Below, in pieces: positions 50,574-59,030 of a stretch of 64,000 nucleotides of DNA. The DNA comes from Streptomyces sp. NBC_00704 (GTDB taxonomy: Bacteria; Actinomycetota; Actinomycetes; Streptomycetales; Streptomycetaceae): contig NZ_CP109000.1 of NCBI RefSeq assembly GCF_036226605.1, positions 4,646,501 to 4,710,500 of the forward strand, written 5' to 3'. The notes under the pieces were generated by a model. The model searched no databases and was not told the origin of the DNA. It saw only the letters and a program-made list of their open reading frames with translations. The position numbers and the translations under genes were made by a program. Positions within the stretch are counted from its first letter, which is position 1. Every line of letters starts with the position of its first letter.

Positions 50574-50576
50574 GCG

Positions 50577-51317
50577 TCAGCCCTTCAGGTGGCGGGTGAG
50601 GAACCGGGCCGCCGCCTCGCCCGCGTGCTGCGGGACGCCGGTGTGCCCGCCCATGTTGGCGTTCAGCGTCTTCTCCTTGGAGCCGAAGGCGTCGAACAGG
50701 TCCAGTGCGGACTGCCGGTCGTTGCCCTCGTCGTCCCACTGCAGCAGGACGTGCAGCGGGACGGTGACCTGCCGGGCCTCCTCGAACATGGTCCGGGGCA
50801 CGTAGCTCCCGGCGAAGAGGACCGCGGCCGAGACCCGCGGCTCGACCAGGGCCAGCCGGACGCCGATGGAGATGATTCCGCCCGAGTAGCCGACCGGGCC
50901 GTCGATCCCGGGCAGCGCGAGGAGGGCGTCCATGAGGGCCCGCCATTCCGGGACCGCCCTGTCGACCAGCGGGAGGACGAGCCGGTCGACGATGTCGTCG
51001 GAGACCGGCTCGCCGGCCTCCAGCGCACGCCGCATGTCCGCGCGGGCCTGCTCGACGTCGGCGGAGCGGGGCCGCGCACCGCTGCCGGGGAGCTCGACGG
51101 TGGCCGAGGCGAAGCCGTCCGCCGCGGAGTGCCGGGCCCGGGCCGCCAGCCGGGGACGCATCCGGTCCAGTCCGCCCGGGTGTCCGAGCAGGATCAGCGG
51201 CACCGGTGCGGAGGGGGAGGCGGACGCGGGCGTCCAGAGGACACCGGGGATGTCGCCGAGGGTGAAGTCGCGTTCGAGGACGCCGTCGTCGAGACGCTGT
51301 TCAGAGGTGAAACGCAT
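50577..51317 (-). CDS. Alpha/beta hydrolase (dienelactone-hydrolase-like)
   Basis: A 246-residue soluble hydrolase. The oxyanion region is LILLGHPGGLDRMRP, the nucleophile elbow is GPVGYSGGIISIGVRLAL (Ser near residue 148), the acid in LLQWDDEGNDRQ and the histidine in MGGHTGVPQHAGE. The family includes dienelactone hydrolases and esterases; the substrate is unknown. AAAGG lies 7 bases before ATG 51317. Forty-five bases upstream ends a 17-codon reading frame with its own strong site, which may act as a leader for this gene. Confidence 0.85.
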   Translation of the reverse strand: MRFTSEQRLDDGVLERDFTLGDIPGVLWTPASASPSAPVPLILLGHPGGLDRMRPRLAARARHSAADGFASATVELPGSGARPRSADVEQARADMRRALEAGEPVSDDIVDRLVLPLVDRAVPEWRALMDALLALPGIDGPVGYSGGIISIGVRLALVEPRVSAAVLFAGSYVPRTMFEEARQVTVPLHVLLQWDDEGNDRQSALDLFDAFGSKEKTLNANMGGHTGVPQHAGEAAARFLTRHLKG

Positions 51318-51362
51318 GGTCGTGCCTTTCGGGAGAGCTGGTGAACGGCGCTCCCGGACGAC

Positions 51363-51416
51363 CTATCGCCCGACCGTGACCCCGGAGGAGAGCACCCATG
51401 TCGTCGCTGTGTTCAC
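51363..51416 (-). CDS. 17-residue upstream ORF (possible leader peptide)
   Basis: A GTG preceded by AGGAGG at an 8-base spacing opens a frame of VNTATTWVLSSGVTVGR and a TAG, 45 bases ahead of the hydrolase gene in the same direction. The ribosome-binding site is among the strongest in the region, which argues that it is translated. No attenuator hairpin is obvious. It could be an upstream regulatory ORF or a small protein. Confidence 0.5.
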   Translation of the reverse strand: MNTATTWVLSSGVTVGR

Positions 51417-51672
51417 GGGTACCACCTCCTCTTTCTCTCGCACGGCCTCCGGAAAGATAGCAGCGGCCGCCGTGGCCCGCCACGGGATTTCCGAGGCCGC
51501 CGTGGGGGGCCTGCGTCGCGCGGACCGGGTCACCGTGCGGCGGGCACCGCGTAGTCGGCGACGGTCCGGCGGTATCGGGCGCGCCCGGTCTCCCGGGTGT
51601 GCCCGCAAGGTGACCGACGGCCGCGAGCCGCACAGGGCGGCGGGGACCGCGGAGCGACCGCGGTCGCCCTGC

Positions 51673-52071
51673 TCAGCCCTCCTTCGGCTCCTCGCCCGAC
51701 TCGCGGCGCTTCAGTTCGTCCTCGCGGCGGCGCAGGTCGGCCTCCCAGTCCTTGAGGAGCTTCTCCTCGTTCCTGGCCTTCTCGTCCTTCAGGGACTTGA
51801 GGAACTCGGGGTTGTCGTCCGGGGCGACGAACTCCGTGCGGTGGTTGCGGTGCCACTGCGACGGCGTGGAGCCGCCCGCCGGCGCGTGCCGTGTCCTGCC
51901 GGCCACCAGCCAGGCGATCGGGCCGACCAGCACCTCGCCGAAGAGCAGGATGATGATGACCCAGACGACCTTCGGCAGCCCGCGCACCTCCTCCTCGGGG
52001 GTGTTCAGGCAGTCGATGAAGGCGTAGATCCACAGCGCCAGGACCAGCAGGAACGGCAGATACCTGAGCAT
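51673..52071 (-). CDS. PLDc_N domain membrane protein
   Basis: A 132-residue protein. Two N-terminal hydrophobic segments (MLRYLPFLLVLALWIYAFID and PKVVWVIIILLFGEVLVGPI) form the PLDc_N module, as at the start of cardiolipin synthases, followed by the conserved WLVAGR. The rest is a charged, coiled-coil-like cytoplasmic tail (LKSLKDEKARNEEKLLKDWE). The phospholipase domain is absent. The gene lies divergent from the menaquinone decarboxylase gene, a conserved streptomycete neighbourhood. Function not known. Confidence 0.85.
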   Translation of the reverse strand: MLRYLPFLLVLALWIYAFIDCLNTPEEEVRGLPKVVWVIIILLFGEVLVGPIAWLVAGRTRHAPAGGSTPSQWHRNHRTEFVAPDDNPEFLKSLKDEKARNEEKLLKDWEADLRRREDELKRRESGEEPKEG

Positions 52072-52225
52072 GGTGGCGGGTTCTCCCAGAACGCGGTGAG
52101 GGGGCGGGGCGGGCCCCGGTGACGGGGTCAGGGTAGCGGGTGGCCGCCGTGCCGTTCCGGGGGACGACCCACGGACCTCCGGCCGGAAGGCAGGGGCGGG
52201 CGTCGGGGGAGAGCGGGCCCTCGGC

Positions 52226-52231
52226 GATACT
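52226..52231 (+). promoter_or_regulatory. -10 of a probable leaderless menaquinone-gene transcript
   Basis: GATACT ends seven bases before ATG 52239, with no ribosome-binding site between. The spacing puts transcription start at the start codon. Confidence 0.45.
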
Positions 52232-52238
52232 GGGACAC

Positions 52239-53696
52239 ATGGCTTACGACGATCTTCGTTCCCTGCTCAGGGCACTGGAACGCGAAGGCGACCTCAAGCG
52301 CGTCAAGGCCGAGGTCGATCCGTATCTGGAGGTCGGGGAGATCGTCGACCGGGTCCAGAAGTCCGGCGGCCCCGCGTTGCTCTTCGAGAACGTGAAGGGG
52401 TCGAGCATGCCCCTCGCGATGAACGTGTTCGGCACCGACCGGCGGCTGCTGAAGGCCCTCGGCCTGAAGTCGTACGCGGAGATCAGCGACAAGATCGGCG
52501 GCCTGCTGCGGCCCGAGCTGCCGCAGGGCTTCGTCGGCGTGCGCGAGGCGTTCGGCAAGCTCGGGGCGATGACGCACGTGCCGCCGAAGAAGGTGAAGGC
52601 CCAGGACGCGCCCGTCCAGGAGGTCGTGCTGCACGGCGACGACGTCGACCTGGACGCCCTGCCCGCCCTCTTCACCTGGCCGCAGGACGGCGGCTCCTTC
52701 TTCAACCTGGGCCTGACGCACACCAAGGACCCGGAGAGCGGGATCCGCAACCTCGGGCTCTACCGGCTCCAGCGCCACGACAAGCGCACGATCGGCATGC
52801 ACTGGCAGATCCACAAGGACAGCCGCAACCACTACCAGGTCGCCGCCCGCAAGGGCGAGAAGCTGCCCGTGGCGATCGCCTTCGGCTGCCCGCCCGCCGT
52901 GACCTACGCCTCCACCGCGCCGCTGCCCGGCGACATCGACGAGTACCTGTTCGCCGGGTTCCTCGCGGGCAAGCGCATCGAGATGGTCGACTGCAAGACC
53001 GTCCCGCTTCAGGTGCCGGCGCAGGCCGAGGTCGTCATCGAGGGCTGGCTGGAGCCCGGCGAGATGCTCCCGGAAGGGCCCTTCGGGGACCACACCGGCT
53101 TCTACACCCCGCAGGAGCCGTTCCCCGCCCTGACCATCGACTGCGTGACGATGCGCAAGCGGCCGCTGCTCCAGTCGATCGTGGTCGGCCGGCCGCCGAC
53201 CGAGGACGGTCCGCTGGGGCGGGCCACGGAGCGGTTCTTCCTGCCCCTGCTCAAGATCATCGTCCCGGACATCGTGGACTACCACCTGCCCGAGGCGGGC
53301 GGTTTCCACAACTGCGCGATCGTCTCGATCGACAAGAAGTACCCCAAGCACGCGCAGAAGGTCATGCACGCGGTCTGGGGCGCGCACATGATGTCGCTGA
53401 CCAAGCTGATCGTGGTCGTCGACGCCGACTGCGACGTCCACGACCTGCACGAGGTGGCCTGGCGGGCGCTCGGCAACACCGACTACGCCCGCGACCTGTC
53501 CATCGTCGAAGGGCCCGTCGACCATCTCGACCACGCCTCCTACCAGCAGTTCTGGGGCGGCAAGGCGGGCATCGACGCGACGCGCAAATGGCCCGAGGAG
53601 GGGTACACGCGCGACGGCGGCTGGCCCGAGATGGTCCTGTCCGACCCGGAGACGGCGGCCACGGTGGACCGCCGCTGGAAGGAGTACGGACTGTGA
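52239..53696 (+). CDS. UbiD-family menaquinone biosynthesis decarboxylase
   Basis: A 485-residue prenylated-FMN decarboxylase of the UbiD family, removing a carboxylate late in the futalosine menaquinone route. Key stretches are LLFENVKGSSMPLAMNVFGT, IGMHWQIHKDSRNH, EMLPEGPFGDHTGFYTPQEP (the catalytic Glu region near residue 280), TVPLQVPAQAEVVIEGWLEP and IVPDIVDYHLPEAGGFHNCA. ATG 52239 is supported by the N-terminal MAYDDLRSLLRALEREGDLK and by a -10 seven bases upstream. It overlaps the MqnP gene by four bases, and its flavin cofactor maker is encoded just after that. Confidence 0.93.
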   Translation: MAYDDLRSLLRALEREGDLKRVKAEVDPYLEVGEIVDRVQKSGGPALLFENVKGSSMPLAMNVFGTDRRLLKALGLKSYAEISDKIGGLLRPELPQGFVGVREAFGKLGAMTHVPPKKVKAQDAPVQEVVLHGDDVDLDALPALFTWPQDGGSFFNLGLTHTKDPESGIRNLGLYRLQRHDKRTIGMHWQIHKDSRNHYQVAARKGEKLPVAIAFGCPPAVTYASTAPLPGDIDEYLFAGFLAGKRIEMVDCKTVPLQVPAQAEVVIEGWLEPGEMLPEGPFGDHTGFYTPQEPFPALTIDCVTMRKRPLLQSIVVGRPPTEDGPLGRATERFFLPLLKIIVPDIVDYHLPEAGGFHNCAIVSIDKKYPKHAQKVMHAVWGAHMMSLTKLIVVVDADCDVHDLHEVAWRALGNTDYARDLSIVEGPVDHLDHASYQQFWGGKAGIDATRKWPEEGYTRDGGWPEMVLSDPETAATVDRRWKEYGL

Positions 53697-54598
53697 GCTC
53701 CGCATCCGCAGCGCTCCCGCGGCAGCCGGGACGCACGAAGGCGTTCCTGCGCCTGGTGATGATCGAGCACTCGGTCTTCGCGCTGCCCTTCGCCTACATC
53801 GCCGCCCTCACGGCGATGTTCGAGCTGGACGGCAACATCCACTGGGGCCGACTGCTGCTGGTCACCGTCTGCATGGTGGGCCTGCGCACGTTCGCCATGG
53901 CGGTCAACCGGATCATCGACCGCGAGATCGACGCCCGCAATCCGCGCACCGCGCACCGCGAGCTGGTCACGGGCGCGATGTCGGTGAAGCACGCCTGGAC
54001 CGGCGCGCTCGTCGCCGTCGCCGTCTTCCTCGGCTCGGCGGCCCTGCTCAACCCGCTCTGCCTGGCGCTCGCCCCCATCGCCGTCGTCCCGATGGTCGTC
54101 TACCCCTACGGCAAGCGGTTCACGAACTTCCCGCAGGCCATCCTGGGGCTGGCCCAGGCGATGGGCCCGATCGGCGGCTGGCTGGCGATCACCGGCGAGT
54201 GGTCCTGGGACGCGGTGATCCTCGGTCTCGCCGTCGGCGTCTGGATCGGCGGCTTCGACCTGATCTACGCCTGCCAGGACGTCGACACCGACCGGGAGAC
54301 CGGCGTCCTGTCGGTCCCGGCCCGGTTCGGCATCCCGGCGGCGATCCGGGGCGCGCGCGTCTGCCACGCCGTGACGACCGCGCTGCTCGTCTGGTACGCG
54401 CTGGCGACCGGCGCGGGCGCGTTCTTCTGGCTGGGGCTGGTGATCGTCGCGGGCGCGTTCGTGTACGAGCACACGATCGTCCGCCCGCACGACCTGTCCC
54501 GCCTGAACAGGGCGTTCTTCTCCGTCAACGGGTTCATCGGGATCGCCCTGTTCGTGTGCGCCCTGCTGGATCTCCTGGTTCGAGGTCTGACCGTCTGA
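53693..54598 (+). CDS. mqnP: UbiA-type menaquinone prenyltransferase MqnP
   Basis: A 301-residue integral membrane prenyltransferase of the UbiA superfamily, attaching the polyprenyl chain in futalosine-pathway menaquinone synthesis. The first aspartate motif NRIIDREIDARNPRTAHREL (near residue 75) and the second CQDVDTDRETGVLSVPARFG are intact, with about eight or nine membrane helices. GTG 53693 overlaps the decarboxylase stop (GTGA). The neighbouring UbiD- and UbiX-type genes and mqnE support this assignment over ubiquinone or haem O prenyltransferases. Confidence 0.93.
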   Translation: MSSASAALPRQPGRTKAFLRLVMIEHSVFALPFAYIAALTAMFELDGNIHWGRLLLVTVCMVGLRTFAMAVNRIIDREIDARNPRTAHRELVTGAMSVKHAWTGALVAVAVFLGSAALLNPLCLALAPIAVVPMVVYPYGKRFTNFPQAILGLAQAMGPIGGWLAITGEWSWDAVILGLAVGVWIGGFDLIYACQDVDTDRETGVLSVPARFGIPAAIRGARVCHAVTTALLVWYALATGAGAFFWLGLVIVAGAFVYEHTIVRPHDLSRLNRAFFSVNGFIGIALFVCALLDLLVRGLTV

Positions 54599-54741
54599 CC
54601 TTCCGAGCGTGCGGACGGCCGGTGGCGCTCGGCCGACCCGCGAGGGCCGCCGACCGTTCCGCCCGCCCCTCCCGCCGTCGATCCGGACGCGGCCACGCCG
54701 GCCCGCACCCGGCCAGTCCTGAAGACCTTTCCGCCCACCGG

Positions 54742-54747
54742 TACGCT
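54742..54747 (+). promoter_or_regulatory. -10 of a probable leaderless transcript of the UbiX-type gene
   Basis: TACGCT ends six bases before GTG 54754. It supports that start over GTG 54778, which has AGGAG 11 bases upstream. Confidence 0.4.
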
Positions 54748-54753
54748 CAAGGT

Positions 54754-55440
54754 GTGAACGCAGGAGAAACGCAGCGCGTGCCTTGGATCGTGGGGGTGTC
54801 CGGGGCGTCCGGTACGCCCTATGCCGCCGCCGTGCTGCGGGCGCTGCTCGCCGGGGGCGAGAGCGTCGACCTGGTGGTCAGCCGGGCCTCGCGGCTCACG
54901 CTGCTCGACGAGACGGGGATCTCCTTCCGGGACGCGCACTGGCGTGACGACCTGCGGGAATGGCTCGGGCGTGGGGCGGACGGCAAGCCGGACGCGTTCG
55001 ACGTCGACGTCAGCGGCGACCGGGTGCGGCACTGGGCGGCGGGGGACCTCGCCGCCGGCCCGTCCTCGGGCTCGTATCCCGTGCGGGGGATGCTGATCGT
55101 GCCCGCCTCGACCGCCTGCGTCGCCGGAGTCGCCCTCGGGTTGTCGAAGGACCTGCTCCAGCGGGCCGCGAGCGTCACGCTCAAGGAACGGCGGCCGCTG
55201 GTCGTGGCCGTCCGGGAGACCCCGCTGAACGGGCAGACCCTGCGCCATCTCGTCGCGCTGGACGACGCCGGCGCGCACGTCGTGCCCGCGTCCCCCGCCT
55301 TCTACGCGGGCGCCACGCACATCCAGGACCTGGTCGACTTCGTCGCCGGGCGCGTACTCGACGCGGCGGGGGCCGCGCACGGGCTCTATCGCCGGTGGGA
55401 CGGCGAACTGGGCGGCGCGGCCGGAACCCGGGCCCCGTGA
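54754..55440 (+). CDS. UbiX-family flavin prenyltransferase
   Basis: A 228-residue flavoprotein of the UbiX family that makes prenylated FMN for the UbiD-type decarboxylase encoded upstream. WIVGVSGASGTPYAAAVLRA is the flavin phosphate loop, VPASTACVAGVALGLSKDLL and RPLVVAVRETPLNGQTLRHL are the conserved dimer-interface and phosphate motifs. The start is uncertain: GTG 54754 fits a leaderless transcript, GTG 54778 (VPWIVGVSGASGTP) has a Shine-Dalgarno sequence. It is followed after 67 bases by an Lrp-type regulator. Confidence 0.9.
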   Translation: MNAGETQRVPWIVGVSGASGTPYAAAVLRALLAGGESVDLVVSRASRLTLLDETGISFRDAHWRDDLREWLGRGADGKPDAFDVDVSGDRVRHWAAGDLAAGPSSGSYPVRGMLIVPASTACVAGVALGLSKDLLQRAASVTLKERRPLVVAVRETPLNGQTLRHLVALDDAGAHVVPASPAFYAGATHIQDLVDFVAGRVLDAAGAAHGLYRRWDGELGGAAGTRAP

Positions 55441-55507
55441 ACACCGTCTGAGCACGTCGCAGTACCTCTCATCTTTCAGGAACACTGACCGGAAGGCTTC
55501 GATTCGC

Positions 55508-55963
55508 ATGGACGCGGTGGACAGGCAGCTCATCCAGGCCCTGAGGGAGAACGGCCGGGCCTCCTACGCGGAGCTGGGACGCCTCGTCGGTCTGTCGGGA
55601 CCCAGCGTCACCGACCGCATCAACCGGCTGGAGGCGGCCGGCGTCATCACCGGCTACCGCGCCACGGTGAACGCCGCGCAGCTGGGCCTCGGCGTCATCG
55701 CCCTCATCGGCATCTCCCTCTCCGACGCCGCCGACCACGAGGACGTGGCGGCCCGGCTGAAGGACCTCAGCGAGATCGAGGACTGCTGGTTCATCGCCGG
55801 CGACGACTCGTTCATGCTCAAGGTGCGGGCCACGGACGTCGACGGTCTGGAGCGGATCATCCGCCGGCTCAGCGGCACCAAGGGCGTCTCCCGGACCCGT
55901 ACCACCATCGTGCTCTCCACCAAGTGGGAGAACCGCGTCGGGGAGCTGCCGGAAGAGGTGTAG
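55508..55963 (+). CDS. Lrp/AsnC family transcriptional regulator
   Basis: A 151-residue regulator. The helix-turn-helix (about 1-50) reads MDAVDRQLIQALRENGRASY, ELGRLVGLSGPSVTDRINRL; the RAM ligand-binding domain follows (VIALIGISLSDAADHEDVAA, FIAGDDSFMLKVRATDVDGL). GGAAGG lies 11 bases upstream. It sits inside the menaquinone cluster between the UbiX-type gene and mqnE, so control of these genes is likely, though no operator is evident. The effector may be an amino acid such as those feeding chorismate metabolism; this is an inference. Confidence 0.92.
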   Translation: MDAVDRQLIQALRENGRASYAELGRLVGLSGPSVTDRINRLEAAGVITGYRATVNAAQLGLGVIALIGISLSDAADHEDVAARLKDLSEIEDCWFIAGDDSFMLKVRATDVDGLERIIRRLSGTKGVSRTRTTIVLSTKWENRVGELPEEV

Positions 55964-56043
55964 CCGCGGGGACGTACGGTTGGTCGGGTGGTCAGCAGAG
56001 CCGTCGGGAAGCCGTCGGCAGGTCGTCGGTGAAAGGTGAGGGC

Positions 56044-57207
56044 ATGGACGTCGGGCTCAAGCGCGAGCTGGAGGAGAAGGTCAGGGCCGGTGAGCGGCTG
56101 ACCCGTGAGGACGGCGTCGCGCTGTACGAGTCGGACGACCTGGCGTGGCTGGGCGGGCTCGCGCACGAGGTGCGCACCCGCAAGAACGGCGACGTCGTGC
56201 ACTTCAACGTCAACCGTCACCTCAACATGACGAACGTGTGCACCGCGTCGTGCGCCTACTGCTCGTTCCAGCGCAAGCCGGGCGAGAAGGACGCGTACAC
56301 GATGCGCATCGAGGAGGCGGTGAAGCTCGCCAAGGCGATGGAGGGCGAGAACCTCACCGAGCTGCACATCGTCAACGGCCTGCACCCGAACCTGCCGTGG
56401 CGCTACTACCCGCGCTCACTGCGGGAGTTGAAGGCCGCCCTGCCGAACGTCTCGCTCAAGGCGTTCACGGCGACGGAGATCCACCACTTCGAGACGATCA
56501 GCGGGCTCACGGCCTCCGAGATCCTGGACGAGCTGATCGACGCGGGCCTGGAGTCGCTCACCGGCGGCGGCGCGGAGATCTTCGACTGGGAGGTCCGCCA
56601 GCACATCGTGGACCACCGCACCCACTGGGAGGACTGGTCCCGCATCCACCGCCTGGCGCACGAGAAGGGTCTCAAGACCCCGGCGACCATGCTGTACGGC
56701 CACATCGAGGAGCCCCGCCACCGCGTCGACCACGTCCTGCGGCTGCGCGAGCTCCAGGACGAGACGGGCGGCTTCCAGGTCTTCATTCCGCTGCGCTACC
56801 AGCACGACTTCGTGGACATGAAGGACGGCAAGGTCCGCAACCGGCTCCAGGCGCGCACCCAGATGGCGACCGGCGCGGAGGCGCTGAAGACGTTCGCCGT
56901 CTCGCGGCTGCTCTTCGACAACGTCCCGCACGTGAAGGTGTTCTGGGTGATGCACGGCGTCCAGACCGCGCAGCTGGCGCTCCAGCACGGTGCGGACGAC
57001 ATGGACGGCTCGGTCGTCGAGTACAAGATCACGCACGACGCCGACAACTACGGCACGCCGAACAAGCTCACCCGCGAGGACCTGCTGGACCTCATCCGGG
57101 ACGCCGGGTTCCGCCCCGTGGAGCGCAACACCCGCTACGAGATCATCCGCGAGTACGACGGCCCCGACCCGGCCCGCCGGGAGTCGCCGCAGCCCATGCG
57201 GGTCTGA
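56044..57207 (+). CDS. mqnE: Aminofutalosine synthase MqnE (radical SAM)
   Basis: A 387-residue radical SAM enzyme that joins the MqnA product with the adenosyl radical to give aminodeoxyfutalosine. The 4Fe-4S motif is in TNVCTASCAYCSFQRKPGE (CxxxCxxC, near residues 66-73), followed by ELHIVNGLHPNLPWRYYPR and HHFETISGLTASEILDELID. The length and motifs fit MqnE rather than MqnC. GGTGAGGGC precedes ATG 56044. It completes, with the preceding genes, most of the late futalosine set in one stretch; MqnA, MqnC and MqnD are not in this window. Confidence 0.94.
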   Translation: MDVGLKRELEEKVRAGERLTREDGVALYESDDLAWLGGLAHEVRTRKNGDVVHFNVNRHLNMTNVCTASCAYCSFQRKPGEKDAYTMRIEEAVKLAKAMEGENLTELHIVNGLHPNLPWRYYPRSLRELKAALPNVSLKAFTATEIHHFETISGLTASEILDELIDAGLESLTGGGAEIFDWEVRQHIVDHRTHWEDWSRIHRLAHEKGLKTPATMLYGHIEEPRHRVDHVLRLRELQDETGGFQVFIPLRYQHDFVDMKDGKVRNRLQARTQMATGAEALKTFAVSRLLFDNVPHVKVFWVMHGVQTAQLALQHGADDMDGSVVEYKITHDADNYGTPNKLTREDLLDLIRDAGFRPVERNTRYEIIREYDGPDPARRESPQPMRV

Positions 57208-57230
57208 CGGCGGTACGGCGCACGACGCCG

Positions 57231-57268
57231 CCGCGCGCCCCGGCCGGTGACGGCCGTACGGCGCGCGG
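57231..57268. terminator. Terminator hairpin after mqnE
   Basis: CCGCGCGCC / GGCGCGCGG at 57231-57239 and 57260-57268, with a smaller nested hairpin (CGGCCGGTGACGGCCG) inside the loop. Confidence 0.65.
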
Positions 57269-57317
57269 CCCTTCCGCCCCCCGCCACTCCGGCCGCTCCG
57301 GCCACTTCCGTAAGGGC

Positions 57318-57323
57318 TACCAT
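57318..57323 (+). promoter_or_regulatory. -10 of a probable leaderless GNAT transcript
   Basis: TACCAT ends six bases before GTG 57330, with no Shine-Dalgarno sequence in between. Confidence 0.4.
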
Positions 57324-57329
57324 CGCCCG

Positions 57330-57854
57330 GTGCCCCTTACCTTCACGCTCGATCCCGCCGTCGGCCCCGCCCTGCGCGACGGCGTCCTCGACCTGTGGAC
57401 GGACGTCTCCAACGCGGGCGGAGCCGTCGGCTTCGTCCCGCCCGTCGACCGCGAGACGGTCCGCCCGGAGCTGCTCCGGCACCTCGCGGCGATGGCCGAG
57501 GGCCGCCACCGGCTGCTCGTCGGACGGGACGCGGCCGGCGAGGTGGCCGCGACGGCCTTCTTCTCCTTCAACACGCACCGGCTTCAGAAGCACTGGGTCT
57601 GGCTCTACACCGTGATGGTGCACCCCCGCCACCAGGGCCGGGGCCACGGCCGCGACCTGCTGGCGGCCGCCGCCGACGCGGCCCGGGGCTTCGAGGGCAT
57701 CGACGCGATCCGCCTCACCTGCCGCGGCGGACTCGGCCTGGAGGACTTCTACGCCTCCTGCGGCTACAAGGAGGTCGGCCGCATCCCGGGAGCCATCCGG
57801 GTCGCCCCGGGCGACGACCGCGACGACGTCGTCATGCTGCTCCCGCTGCGCTGA
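57330..57854 (+). CDS. GNAT family N-acetyltransferase
   Basis: A 174-residue GNAT enzyme. The acetyl-CoA loop is in VMVHPRHQGRGHGRDLLAAA (near residue 100), followed by IDAIRLTCRGGLGLEDFYAS and CGYKEVGRIPGAIRV. The N-terminal part (PLTFTLDPAVGPALRDGVLD) is typical of a small-molecule or aminoglycoside-type acetyltransferase, but the acceptor is not identifiable. A GTG start with a -10 only six bases upstream indicates a leaderless message. It stands alone between mqnE and a DUF4229 gene. Confidence 0.9.
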   Translation: MPLTFTLDPAVGPALRDGVLDLWTDVSNAGGAVGFVPPVDRETVRPELLRHLAAMAEGRHRLLVGRDAAGEVAATAFFSFNTHRLQKHWVWLYTVMVHPRHQGRGHGRDLLAAAADAARGFEGIDAIRLTCRGGLGLEDFYASCGYKEVGRIPGAIRVAPGDDRDDVVMLLPLR

Positions 57855-57968
57855 CGGCGACGGGGCGGCGGGGGGCCGCGGGGGCGGCTGCGGGAACGGC
57901 GGTCCGGCGTGCTTCACTGGATGACGGCCCCTTGGAATCGCCTGTTTTGATCGGAAGAGTGGATTGAC

Positions 57969-58277
57969 ATGCTCCGCTACACACTGATGCGCCTCGGTGT
58001 CTTCGCCGGCTGCTTCGTGGTCGTCTGGGGCCTCGTCTACTCGGGTGTCGTCCCGCGCGGCCTCGGCGACTCCAACCTCATGTGGATCCTGCTGCTGTCG
58101 CTGGTGATCTCCGCGCCGATCAGCTTCGTGGTGCTGCGCAAGGAGCGCGACCGCGCCTCGGTGACCGTCGTGCGGCGGGTGGACCGCATGAAGGCCAACC
58201 TGGAGGCCAACCGCTCCCAGGAGGACGCCACGGCCGACGACGCCGCCGCCTCCCAGGGCCGCACGCAGACCTCCTGA
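57969..58277 (+). CDS. DUF4229 family membrane protein
   Basis: A 102-residue protein with two transmembrane segments (LMRLGVFAGCFVVVWGLVYS and NLMWILLLSLVISAPISFVV) and a charged cytoplasmic tail (RKERDRASVTVVRRVDRMKA) ending in a Gln/Ser/Thr stretch. This is the DUF4229 pattern, restricted to actinobacteria. No convincing Shine-Dalgarno sequence is present; the ATG begins the usual N-terminus (MLRYTLMRL). Function unknown. It is followed by the TetR gene in the same direction. Confidence 0.85.
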   Translation: MLRYTLMRLGVFAGCFVVVWGLVYSGVVPRGLGDSNLMWILLLSLVISAPISFVVLRKERDRASVTVVRRVDRMKANLEANRSQEDATADDAAASQGRTQTS

Positions 58278-58336
58278 CGCCCCGCGCGGGTCCGGTCCCC
58301 TCCGTCGCCGCAGGACCGGGCGCGTCCCGCCCTGGC

Positions 58337-58342
58337 TACGCT
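58337..58342 (+). promoter_or_regulatory. -10 of a probable leaderless tetR transcript
   Basis: TACGCT ends six bases before ATG 58349; no ribosome-binding site intervenes. Confidence 0.45.
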
Positions 58343-58348
58343 GTGCCC

Positions 58349-58993
58349 ATGGGTGCCGTGAAGACCAAGCGGATGCCGCGTGCGGTCCGTGAGCAGCAGA
58401 TGCTGGACGCCGCCGTGGAGACCTTCGGGCGCCGGGGGTACATGGCCGCGTCGATGGACGAGATCGCCGAACTCGCGGGCGTGTCCAAGCCGTTGGTGTA
58501 CCTGTACCTGAACTCCAAGGAAGACCTCTTCACCGCCTGCATCCGGCGCGAGGCCAAGGCGCTCGTCGAGGCCGTCCGGGCCGGCGTCCGCACGGACCTG
58601 CCCGCCGACCGCCAACTCTGGGAAGGACTGCGGGCGTTCTTCGCGCACACCGCGCGGCACCCGCACGCCTGGTCCGTCCTGCACCTCCAGGCCCGCACCC
58701 ACGGCGATCCCTTCGCCGCCGAGGTCGCGGCGATGCGCGAGGAGATCGTCGCCTTCGTCACCCAGCTCATCGCGGTCGCGGCCCGCGAGGCCCACCGCAA
58801 CCCCGACCTCCCCGAACGCGAGGTCGCCGGCCTCGCCGAGGCCTTGGTCGGCGCGGCCGAGTCCCTCGCCGCCTGGGCCAACGCCACGCCGGGCGTCACC
58901 TCCCACCAGGCGGCCGCCACCCTGATGAACTTCGCCTGGTCAGGCCTGGGCGACCTGATGAACGACCGGCCCTGGACCCCGCCGGCGGACTGA
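58349..58993 (+). CDS. TetR family transcriptional regulator
   Basis: A 214-residue repressor. The DNA-binding domain (about 10-60) reads RAVREQQMLDAAVETFGRRG, MAASMDEIAELAGVSKPLVY and LYLNSKEDLFTACIRREAKA. The ligand domain has an Arg-rich start (RRAKALVEAVRAGV-like helices) and ends NFAWSGLGDLMNDRPWTP. Its nearest targets are the MaoC/FabG4-like operon and the thiolase gene, which face each other across a perfect palindrome at 61370-61385; a fatty-acyl-CoA ligand is therefore plausible. That it binds there is inferred from proximity only. Confidence 0.9.
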   Translation: MGAVKTKRMPRAVREQQMLDAAVETFGRRGYMAASMDEIAELAGVSKPLVYLYLNSKEDLFTACIRREAKALVEAVRAGVRTDLPADRQLWEGLRAFFAHTARHPHAWSVLHLQARTHGDPFAAEVAAMREEIVAFVTQLIAVAAREAHRNPDLPEREVAGLAEALVGAAESLAAWANATPGVTSHQAAATLMNFAWSGLGDLMNDRPWTPPAD

Positions 58994-59030
58994 GCGGGAC
59001 CGCCGGGCCCGGGCGCGGGCGAGGGAGTCC

